A DNA stretch of 64,000 bases from Verrucomicrobiaceae bacterium (lineage in GTDB: Bacteria > Verrucomicrobiota > Verrucomicrobiia > Verrucomicrobiales > Verrucomicrobiaceae), in the NCBI GenBank assembly GCA_015075365.1, contig JABTUN010000001.1, positions 186,001 through 250,000 on the forward strand. The letters run 5' to 3'. Of this stretch, positions 43,437-49,892 are shown piece after piece (position 1 is the first letter of the stretch; every line of letters begins with the position of its first letter). The position numbers and the translations under genes were made by a program. The notes under the pieces were generated by a model that worked only from the letters and a program-made list of their open reading frames with translations, was not told the DNA's origin and searched no databases.

Positions 43437-44267
43437 ATGGCCCTGTGGAACAGCGGGGCGACCTGGTCGTCCGGACAACTTTGGGGGCCGTCCACACCGG
43501 CCGGCCCCCCGACCGAAAACACATCCAACACCCACACCAAGATGCTCAGACAACCCTACTACCCGCGGTCCCTCAAAGACCGCTCCGAATGGCACATCAA
43601 CTTTGCCAGCAAACTGCCCGGCTACGCCGCCGCCCTGGCCCTGACCCCGGCGGAGACGGACAGCGCGGTGGCCGACAACCTCGTCCTGGGCTATGGCCTG
43701 GGCGGCTGGATCGTCGCCATGCGCGAGCATGCCACCGCCTGCACCTCCAGCCTCGACACCCTCGAGGCTGGCAGCGGCACCACCAACTACGAGTTCCCCG
43801 TCGTGCAGCTCCCGCCGCCGCCCGTGCTGCCCGCCGGCATCACGGGTGTGAAACCCGGCGCGCTGCTGCGCACCTTTGACCTGGTGGGCATCATCAAACG
43901 CCGCCCCGGCTACACCGAGGCGATGGGCCTGGACCTCGGCATCGTGGGCCCGGCCGCACCGCCGCCGCCACCGCCCGGCGAAAGCCCGCCGCCCGAACTG
44001 AAGGAGCGCATCATCGCCGGCGACCTAAACCAGTATGTGCGCCTGGGCTATTTCAAGCGCGGCCACGAGTACGTCATGATCGAAAGCCGCCGCGGCGGCG
44101 GCGGATGGGAGCCCCTGGCGCAGAGCAACAAGAGCCCCTACATCGATACACGCGCCTTGCTGACCCCCGGCCAGGCAGAGGTGCGCGAATACCGAGCCCG
44201 CTTCTGGGACAACGCCTTGCCAAGCAGCGGCTGGTGCGATGTGGTGCGGGTCACCGTGGGGCCCTGA
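43437..44267 (+). CDS. Hypothetical protein with W-x-SG N-terminus
   Basis: The 276-residue product starts at the ATG at 43437, preceded by GGAGGG seven bases upstream, an unusually good ribosome-binding site. The N-terminus is ALWNSGATWSSGQLWGPSTP. A helical middle (LRQPYYPRSLKDRSEW, then LTPAETDSAVADNLV) is followed by VKPGALLRTFDLVGIIKRRP and a Pro-rich linker. The C-terminal ~90 residues (YVRLGYFKRGHEYVMIE, then EYRARFWDN) look like a fibronectin-type beta domain. I recall similar uncharacterised proteins in Verrucomicrobia and Planctomycetes, but no function is known. Confidence 0.6.
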   Translation: MALWNSGATWSSGQLWGPSTPAGPPTENTSNTHTKMLRQPYYPRSLKDRSEWHINFASKLPGYAAALALTPAETDSAVADNLVLGYGLGGWIVAMREHATACTSSLDTLEAGSGTTNYEFPVVQLPPPPVLPAGITGVKPGALLRTFDLVGIIKRRPGYTEAMGLDLGIVGPAAPPPPPPGESPPPELKERIIAGDLNQYVRLGYFKRGHEYVMIESRRGGGGWEPLAQSNKSPYIDTRALLTPGQAEVREYRARFWDNALPSSGWCDVVRVTVGP

Positions 44268-44345
44268 TGCATGACAAGGGGACAATGAGACGATGGGACG
44301 GGGAGCGCCCTGCGCGGCGCGCAGCTCTGGCGTCTCACGTCTCGT

Positions 44346-44609
44346 CGGACGCGGCGCAGCGCGTCCCTACCGCACCTCTCACCTCTCAACGTCTCGTCGG
44401 ACGCGGCGCAGCGCGTCCCTACCGCACCTCTCACGTCTCACGTCTCACCTCTCACGTCTCGTCGGACGCGGCGCAGCGCGTCCCTACCCACCTCTCACGT
44501 CTCACGTCTCACGTCTGACCTCTCACGTCTCACCTCTCTTCGGACGCGGCGCAGCGCGTCCCTACCGCACCTCTCACGTCTCGTCGGACGCGGCGCAGCG
44601 CGTCCCTAC
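44346..44609. repeat. Five copies of a GGACGCG palindrome within TCTCAC repeats
   Basis: The 26-base unit CGGACGCGGCGCAGCGCGTC plus CCTACC is present at 44346-44371, 44398-44423, 44463-44488, 44541-44566 and 44584-44609. Its core GGACGCG-GCGCAG-CGCGTCC is a perfect 7-bp hairpin. The units are separated by CTCACGTCTCAC-type degenerate octamer repeats. No gene is supported in 44268-44633. Confidence 0.92.
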
Positions 44610-44677
44610 CCACCCCTCCACCCCTCCAATTCCATGTTCGACCCCAACCTCCCCAGGCCGGCACCGGGATCGACGCG

Positions 44678-45043
44678 GTGCAGATGCGCGGCCAGCTCAA
44701 CGGCCTCAAAGAGCTCATTGATGCCATTCCGGCGGGTCCGGAAGGCCCGCCGGGCCCGGCAGGGCCGGAAGGCCCCGCAGGTGCCACGGGTCCCGAGGGG
44801 CCTCCTGGGCCGCAAGGGCCGCCGGGTGATCCAGGGGGTCCCCCGGGACCGGAAGGCCCGATGGGGCCACCGGGGCCGCAAGGCCCGCCCGGCGAGGTGA
44901 CGCTGGCGGATCTGAACAACGCGATCAGTGCCACCAGCAGGAACAGCAACGCGGTGGGCACGCTGGACGCGCCCTTTGGTGATCCCGATGCCGAAACCCT
45001 GCGCCTGGCCTTTAACTCGCTGGTGAATGCGCTGAGGCGGTAG
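44678..45043 (+). CDS. Short collagen-like Gly-X-Y protein (possible 5' frameshift)
   Basis: The frame from GTG 44678 (or ATG 44684) encodes 121 residues: [17 protein letters not shown], then about 17 Gly-X-Y triplets rich in GPE, GPP and GPQ with one register slip (GDPGGPPG). A non-collagen tail ends [12 protein letters not shown]. The expected N-terminus MFDPNLP lies at 44634 in another frame; one missing base near 44655 would join it as [20 protein letters not shown]. Collagen-like triplets in bacteria usually form surface trimers. There is no signal peptide. Confidence 0.6.
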   Translation: MQMRGQLNGLKELIDAIPAGPEGPPGPAGPEGPAGATGPEGPPGPQGPPGDPGGPPGPEGPMGPPGPQGPPGEVTLADLNNAISATSRNSNAVGTLDAPFGDPDAETLRLAFNSLVNALRR

Positions 45044-45055
45044 TCGCCTTGGGCG

Positions 45056-45185
45056 GAAGAGGATAGTTGGGGAGATGAGAGAGGTGAGAGGTCAGAAGTT
45101 AGAGGTCTGAAGTTAGAGGTCTGAAGTTAGAGGTCTGAGGTGAAACGTGGAACCTGGAACGTTGAACCTGAAACTTGGAACCATG
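45056..45185. repeat. Degenerate GAGGT/GAACGT repeat tract
   Basis: Tandem GAGAGGTGAGAGGTC, AGAAGTTAGAGGTCTG (three near-identical units) and GTGGAACCTGGAACGTTGAAC words fill the space between the collagen-like gene and the fused permease stop. The style and words match 18739-18887, beside the giant gene, and 39541-39583. Confidence 0.75.
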
Positions 45186-45199
45186 CACGGGAAGTGCGG

Positions 45200-46654
45200 T
45201 CAATATCCCGTGGTTCCGGCGGGCCGGGGTTTGCTCTGACCGTGCACGTCACGCGCTCCGGGGATCGGCTTGCCATGCGGATCGGTCTGGGGGAAGTCGA
45301 GGCGGCGTTCGAGCTGGCGGACGGTGTCCTCGCCAAGGACGTGCTCGATCTTTTCAGCGTCGTCGTGCACGTGGTCGGCGCCGTATTGCATGATGTTGGT
45401 GAGGTAGAGCTCCCAGAGGCGGTGATTGCGCACGACGGCGCAGGCTTTGCGCCAGCCTTCCGGCGTGAAGTGGAGCATGCTGCCGTCGTCGGTCAGGGTG
45501 GCGAGCTTCTGGCGCAGCAGATCGTCGCTTTGCAGGCGGATTTGCTCCAGAGGCTCGCGGCGTGCGTTGGCGAGTTCGAGGAGCGTGATGCCTTCCTCGC
45601 GGAAGCCGTGGCGCTCGGCGAGGTGGTACATGGCCTTGAGGGTGTTTTCGCGCTCGATGCGGCACTTCTGCGTTTTTTGCCTCCAAAGCCGGGTGAGCCA
45701 GCCCTGCTTCGGACTGAAGAGAAAGGCCATCGCGAACACCAACGAGCCCGCGAGCACCATGAAGGGCCCGGTGGGCAGATTGGAGCCGAGGAAGGACAAA
45801 AAGGCCCCAAAAGCCGCCGTGGCGATGCCGATGACCGCGGAAAGGATGAGCACGCGATGCATGCGATCCGTCAAAAGGCACGCGGTGGCCGGCGGAATGA
45901 TGAGCATGGCCGAAACGAGCACCACGCCAACCGCCTGCATGGCGGTGACGACGGCGAAGGAGATGAGCAGCATCATCGCGTGATGCAAAAAGCCCATCGG
46001 CAGGCCCAAACTCTCGCCAAAGGCGCGGTGGAAGCTCAGTGTGAGCAGTCCGCGATAGCCGACGGTGACGAAAAGCAGCGTGATGCCGGCGGTGATGGCC
46101 ATGAGCGCGATATCGCTGCCATTCATCGCGGCGGCCTGGCCGAAGAGGAACTTGTCGATGCCGCTTTTGTTGCCGCTGGGCAGTCTTTGGATCATGCCGA
46201 TGAGGCAGATGCCGATGGCGTAAAAAGACGAAAGCACGAGACCCATCGCGGCATCTTCTTTGAGCCGTGTGGTGCGTGTGATGGCACTCACCGTGAGCAT
46301 GGAGAGGCCGCCGACGAGTGTCGCGCCGATCAAGATGGCGAGCGGGTCTTTGGTGTTGTTCCAGAGAAAGCCCAGCGCGATGCCGGGAAGCACGGCGTGG
46401 CTCAACGTATCGCCCACCAACGACATGCGCCGCACGACGACGAAGCCACCGAGCAAGCCGCAATTCAGTCCAAGCAGGATGCAGCCGAGCAGCGCGAGAC
46501 GGAGTGATGGATCGCTGAAGGTGAAGAAGCGAAGGGCTTGCTCGGTGATGGAGGTTTCGGTGAGGTCACCGATGCGGGCCGCGTGAACCGAGCTGCTTGC
46601 GAGGGCAAGCGTGAGAAGTGAGACGTAAGAAGTGAGACGTGAGACGTGGTTCAC
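45200..46654 (-). CDS. Metal ABC permease fused to a DtxR-like repressor (YtgCR-like)
   Basis: The N-terminal ~300 residues form an ABC-3 permease with RRMSLVGDTLSHAVLPGIALG and SAMLIIPPATACLL. The last ~150 residues (KAMYHLAERHGFREEGITLL, then HFTPEGWRKACAVVRNHRLW and HDDAEKIEHVLG) are the helix-turn-helix and dimerisation/metal-binding part of DtxR/MntR regulators. Chlamydial YtgCR has the same fusion and releases the repressor by cleavage. The start is set at GTG 46654, which overlaps the four-helix-bundle stop as GTGA; an ATG at 46684 is possible. The first residues (NHVSRLTSYVSLLTLALASS) are encoded by a TCTCAC-type repeat. Confidence 0.88.
   Translation of the reverse strand: MNHVSRLTSYVSLLTLALASSSVHAARIGDLTETSITEQALRFFTFSDPSLRLALLGCILLGLNCGLLGGFVVVRRMSLVGDTLSHAVLPGIALGFLWNNTKDPLAILIGATLVGGLSMLTVSAITRTTRLKEDAAMGLVLSSFYAIGICLIGMIQRLPSGNKSGIDKFLFGQAAAMNGSDIALMAITAGITLLFVTVGYRGLLTLSFHRAFGESLGLPMGFLHHAMMLLISFAVVTAMQAVGVVLVSAMLIIPPATACLLTDRMHRVLILSAVIGIATAAFGAFLSFLGSNLPTGPFMVLAGSLVFAMAFLFSPKQGWLTRLWRQKTQKCRIERENTLKAMYHLAERHGFREEGITLLELANARREPLEQIRLQSDDLLRQKLATLTDDGSMLHFTPEGWRKACAVVRNHRLWELYLTNIMQYGADHVHDDAEKIEHVLGEDTVRQLERRLDFPQTDPHGKPIPGARDVHGQSKPRPAGTTGY
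46611..46648. repeat. TCTCAC-type repeat, left flank of the four-helix-bundle gene
   Basis: GTGAGAAGTGAGACGTAAGA followed by AGTGAGACGTGAGACGTG. The same words lie in reverse orientation at 47134-47164 on the other side of the gene. It overlaps the signal-like N-terminus of the fused permease. Confidence 0.75.
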
Positions 46655-47115
46655 GGCGCAGAGCGTGGGTTGTCGATGAACCATTCGGAGTCGGGTAAAG
46701 GCTCACGAACGCTGGAAGCGCGATAATCGGCGTCGGGGTCGTTGGGGCAGAATTCGTCGGTGTGGTCGATCATCCGGCTGATCATGCTGCAAATAGCCTG
46801 GTAGCGATCCATCATCGTCTGAACCCAATCTGAATCGGCATAGCCACAGTCCAAAATGTCGTCCAGCCAGCTTTGAACCTCATTGGCTTCTCCGAGTGCC
46901 TCCACGAGCTTGTGAGCAAACGAAGCCTTGTAACGCCTGCGTCCCCACGCCTCGCCGATCAGGGCCTTCACAGCCCTTGAGGCTCGTCGAATCTGATCCG
47001 TCAGCGAATACCTCTCCTCCTTGGGAAAGCTTTTCGACATGTCAAAAACCATCCCCGCCGCCTCCCTGGCGTTCTGATATGTCCTTAGCTCGCGGAAGTG
47101 TCTGACGTGTTTCAT
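46651..47115 (-). CDS. Four-helix-bundle protein (23S rRNA intervening-sequence protein family)
   Basis: From the ATG at 47115 (MKHVRHFRELRTYQNAREAA) the 154-residue product has the TIGR02436 / S23 family pattern: LRTYQNAREAAGMVFDMSKSFPKEERYSLTDQIRRASRAV (shown in pieces: ELRTYQ, FPKEERYSLTDQIRRASRAV). Helix LVEALGEANEVQSWLDDILD comes next. These small bundles often occur as singleton insertions in genomes or rRNA genes. Here the gene splits the metal transporter operon and is flanked by inverted TCTCAC repeats. Its role is unknown. Confidence 0.85.
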   Translation of the reverse strand: MKHVRHFRELRTYQNAREAAGMVFDMSKSFPKEERYSLTDQIRRASRAVKALIGEAWGRRRYKASFAHKLVEALGEANEVQSWLDDILDCGYADSDWVQTMMDRYQAICSMISRMIDHTDEFCPNDPDADYRASSVREPLPDSEWFIDNPRSAP

Positions 47116-47133
47116 AGCTTTCGTGGTTTGATG

Positions 47134-47164
47134 ACATCTCACTTCTTACTTCTCACATCTCACG
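47134..47164. repeat. TCTCAC-type repeat, right flank of the four-helix-bundle gene
   Basis: CATCTCACTTCTTACTTCTC followed by ACATCTCACGG is the inverted counterpart of 46611-46648. It supplies the last codons (SREM) and stop of the ATPase gene. Confidence 0.7.
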
Positions 47165-47914
47165 GCTTACCTTCGCAGCGACATCGCTCAAGATGGTCAA
47201 ACGGCCGCCGTAGGTCTTTTGAAGCTGCTCGACGGTGAAAACGTCCTGCGTTTTGCCGAAGGAGACGAGGCGCATGTTCAGGAGCAGCAGGTGATCGAAA
47301 TATTCCTTCGCGGTGGTGAGGTCGTGGTGGACGACGAGGATGGTTTTGCCTTGGGACTGGAGATCTTGCAGCAGGGTGACGATGGCTCGCTCGGTGGTGG
47401 CATCGACACCGGCGAAGGGTTCATCCATCAGGTAGAGATCGCTCTGCTGCGCGAGGGCGCGGGCGAGGAAGACGCGCTGCTGCTGGCCGCCGCTGAGGTT
47501 GGCGATCTGGCGATTGCGGAAAGGCAGCATGCCGACCTTGTCGAGGCTCTCCTCGGCGATCTTTTTGTCCTCCTTCGTGACGCGACGCAGCCAGCCGCGT
47601 CGGCCGTAGCGGCCCATGAGCACGACATCCATGACGTTGACCGGGAAGTCCCAGTCCACCTGCTCACGCTGCGGCACATAGCCGACACGATGGCGGTTTT
47701 TCTCAAACGACCCGCCAAAGATCTGCACCCAGCCGCCGCTGAGCGGGGTGAGGCCCATGATGGCGCGGATCATGGTGCTCTTGCCCGCGCCATTCGGCCC
47801 GATGATGCCGGTGAGCGATCCCTGCGGCACCTGAACGTCCACGCCGTAGAGAACAGGCTTTTTGGCGTAGCTGACCGTGAGGTCGTGGAGTTCGAGCGCG
47901 GGAGGATTCATCAT
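47153..47914 (-). CDS. Metal ABC transporter ATP-binding protein, YtgB/TroB-like
   Basis: The 253-residue ATPase has Walker A GPNGAGKST (39-47), the ABC-3 family segment GYVPQREQVDWDFPVNVMDVV, signature LSGGQ (140-144) and Walker B YLMDEP (161-166). It energises the importer formed with the two permeases. Its start overlaps the stop of the upstream barrel gene by one base (TGATG). The C-terminal SREM-stop is encoded by the repeat flanking the four-helix-bundle gene, so the native end may be lost. Confidence 0.95.
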   Translation of the reverse strand: MMNPPALELHDLTVSYAKKPVLYGVDVQVPQGSLTGIIGPNGAGKSTMIRAIMGLTPLSGGWVQIFGGSFEKNRHRVGYVPQREQVDWDFPVNVMDVVLMGRYGRRGWLRRVTKEDKKIAEESLDKVGMLPFRNRQIANLSGGQQQRVFLARALAQQSDLYLMDEPFAGVDATTERAIVTLLQDLQSQGKTILVVHHDLTTAKEYFDHLLLLNMRLVSFGKTQDVFTVEQLQKTYGGRLTILSDVAAKVSREM

Positions 47915-48732
47915 CAGAAGCGGACGCTCAGGCCCACGAAGGGATTGATCGCCTCGTCACCACGGAAGAACCAGAAGACGCCCGCGTCAAAGATCATGTT
48001 TTCGGTGATGGCGAAACCGATCCCGGCATCAAGGGAGGCCTGCCAGTAGCGCTCGGTGTCGATCTGGCTGGCGGCGAAGACTTCGAGGAAGCAACTGAGG
48101 CGCTCCGTGATATCGTAACCGAGCACGGCGGTGACGGCGGGGCGGAAGTAGAGCGTGTCGTCGGCGTCGCCGACGATGGTGCCGAAGAAGCTGTTGCCGA
48201 GGGAGAAGCCGCCGCCGAGGTCGATCTCCGTGTTGATGGCGAGGCCGCCCTCCCACAGGTCGTTGCCGATGCGGTGCTTGGCGGTGGGAACCTTGATGAA
48301 GGGCAGGAGCGACATGGCAAAGGGGCCTTCATCATTGCCCACCACATTCCATTTCAGGCGGAGCAGCAGGTCACTGATGCCCTCGCGTGCAAAGCCAAGG
48401 TTGTCCGTGTCCTCGGAGTTGCCCTTGTAGCGCTGCTCCGTCCACGGCTGCCAGATCACCTGGATGTCGATGTCATGGGTGAGGCCGTACTTGGCGTTCA
48501 CCTCGCCCCAGATGAAGGTTTCGTTGCGGTGGTCGGTGTCGAGACGGCGGGAGTAGTTGAAGAAGCCGAACTCGAACTGGTACATGCCTTTGGGCACGGT
48601 GAAGGCGCCCTCGGTCTGGTCCGGGCGGTCGGTGGACATCTCCCGCACGGTGGCGGCGGACGCGTTGAAGGTGGCGGGCTCGGCCGCCAGGGAGGCGGTG
48701 CCGAGGACGAGGAGGGTGACGGGGATTTTCAT
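47914..48732 (-). CDS. Outer-membrane-like beta-barrel protein of the metal locus
   Basis: The 272-residue protein has a signal peptide (MKIPVTLLVLGTASLAAEPA) and a body of alternating hydrophobic strands: YQFEFGFFNYSRRLD, DIDIQVIWQPWTEQRY, LRLKWNVVG. It ends in an aromatic residue (GLSVRF), typical of outer-membrane barrels. It resembles the 'phenol-degradation MetA-like/transporter' barrel family. Its place between the binding protein and ATPase genes, with overlap to the latter, suggests that it helps metal pass the outer membrane; this is inference. Confidence 0.7.
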   Translation of the reverse strand: MKIPVTLLVLGTASLAAEPATFNASAATVREMSTDRPDQTEGAFTVPKGMYQFEFGFFNYSRRLDTDHRNETFIWGEVNAKYGLTHDIDIQVIWQPWTEQRYKGNSEDTDNLGFAREGISDLLLRLKWNVVGNDEGPFAMSLLPFIKVPTAKHRIGNDLWEGGLAINTEIDLGGGFSLGNSFFGTIVGDADDTLYFRPAVTAVLGYDITERLSCFLEVFAASQIDTERYWQASLDAGIGFAITENMIFDAGVFWFFRGDEAINPFVGLSVRF

Positions 48733-48754
48733 GAGGTGGGGAGGTGGGAGCAGG

Positions 48755-49693
48755 TCAGTTCAGCGCCTTGACGATTGAGGAGACATTGCTGCGCAGCATG
48801 CCGGGGTAGGTGCCGCAGTCGTAGGACTGGCCGTCGATCACGACCGTCTCCCCCGGTGTGCCCAGGGCGTCGGAGAAGAGTTCCCCGCCGATCTTCGCGC
48901 CGCTGTCCTTGGCGATGCGCTCGATGGTGGCATGCGGCACGCTGCTTTCGACGAAGATGGCCTTCACCTGCTTTGACTTGATGAAATCGACCGTCTTGGC
49001 CACATCGGCCAGGCCCGCCTCGCTCACGGTCGAGATGCCCTGCACGCCAACGACCTGGAAGCCGTAGGCACGCCCGAAGTAATTGAAGGCGTCGTGGCTG
49101 GTGATGAGAATGCGGCGCTCGGCGGGGATTTTGGCGGACTCGGCCAGGGCCCATTCATGAAGCGCGAGGTAATCGGCCTTCAATCGGGAGCCGCGCTCTG
49201 CAAAGACGGCTTTTTTACCGGGGATCACGGCACCGAGGCCCTCGACGACGACTTCGATGGCGCTGGTCCAAAGCTTGGCATCCCCCCACACATGCGGATC
49301 GGGATGGTGGGAGCCATCATCGCTCTGGAGGAGGCTGGCGGCGGGCATTTTCGAGGTGACGGCATGCACGGCGCGCCCCTGGGCGGCAAGGCGGTCCAGC
49401 AGCTCGCTCATGCGGCCCTCCAGCATGAGGCCGTTATAAAAGATGGCTTTAGCGGTGCCTAGCTTCTGCGCGTCCTCGGCGGAGGGTTTATAGAGATGCG
49501 GATCGACCCCCGGCCCCATGAGCGCGGCCAGTTCGATGTCCTCCCCGCCAATTTCCCGCACCATGTCCGCGATCATGGTGGTGGTGGCGACCACGAGAGG
49601 TTTTCCGCCTCCTTGGGTCTGCACAGGGGTCTTGTCACAATTACAGAGTGACGCGGCGGCGAGTGAAACCAGAAGGGGGCGCAGGAAGGACAT
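48755..49693 (-). CDS. Metal ABC transporter substrate-binding protein, YtgA/TroA/ZnuA-like
   Basis: The 312-residue protein is started at the ATG at 49693 with a signal peptide (RPLLVSLAAASLCNC); the Cys near the cleavage site could be lipidated, although the lipobox is imperfect. Metal ligands of the cluster A-I family are visible: His66 (DPHLYKPS), His134 (PDPHVWGD), His200 (TSHDAF) and Asp275 (FSDALGTPG), spaced as in TroA. The His-rich DDGSHHPD loop is short, unlike in ZnuA. This favours Mn or Fe, but the metal is not certain. It is the first gene of the operon. Confidence 0.93.
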   Translation of the reverse strand: MSFLRPLLVSLAAASLCNCDKTPVQTQGGGKPLVVATTTMIADMVREIGGEDIELAALMGPGVDPHLYKPSAEDAQKLGTAKAIFYNGLMLEGRMSELLDRLAAQGRAVHAVTSKMPAASLLQSDDGSHHPDPHVWGDAKLWTSAIEVVVEGLGAVIPGKKAVFAERGSRLKADYLALHEWALAESAKIPAERRILITSHDAFNYFGRAYGFQVVGVQGISTVSEAGLADVAKTVDFIKSKQVKAIFVESSVPHATIERIAKDSGAKIGGELFSDALGTPGETVVIDGQSYDCGTYPGMLRSNVSSIVKALN

Positions 49694-49702
49694 GCCGCCC
49701 GT

Positions 49703-49718
49703 GTTAGTCTGGGCTAAC
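49703..49718. promoter_or_regulatory. Operator-like dyad upstream of the metal operon
   Basis: GTTAG (49703-49707), spacer TCTGGG, CTAAC (49714-49718) form a perfect 5-bp dyad ten bases upstream of the binding-protein start. TTAG(n6)CTAA is the skeleton of DtxR/IdeR boxes. On the minus strand TTGAAA lies just upstream and TAACAC overlaps the end of the dyad, so the dyad would occupy the promoter spacer. It is a likely target of the DtxR-like domain of the fused permease. Confidence 0.55.
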
Positions 49719-49892
49719 TTTGATTTCAAGAGAAACTTTTGCCAGGCATGCCTCAATTTCAGATCGCGAGCTCACCCTTGCCGGTTGAAACAACATCCCT
49801 CCAGCTCCTGCCGCGCTTCCCTCCGCTTTCCGGGTTGCTTTTCACCTGTCCGGTTTCATTTCAACGCTTCCCGGCGATGAAGCCCCCACTGC

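Larger units (their letters stand above)
39393..45199. other. Accessory island between the two metal permease genes
   Basis: In chlamydial ytgABCD and treponemal troABCD the two permease genes are adjacent. Here 5.8 kb lies between them. It holds two tandem modules with conserved flanks and AT-richer cargo, a remnant secreted-protein gene, an element with inverted ends, a minisatellite, five copies of a palindrome, an HTH protein, a W-x-SG protein and a collagen-like gene. No transposase or integrase was found, so the mechanism of entry is unknown. That it is an insertion is inferred from gene order. Confidence 0.55.

Noticed and set aside
42790..43437. 215-codon heptapeptide-repeat protein over the minisatellite
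   Set aside because: Frame openness is a by-product of a 21-bp unit (7 codons) without stops; both strands are open, and there is no ribosome site or non-repeat domain.
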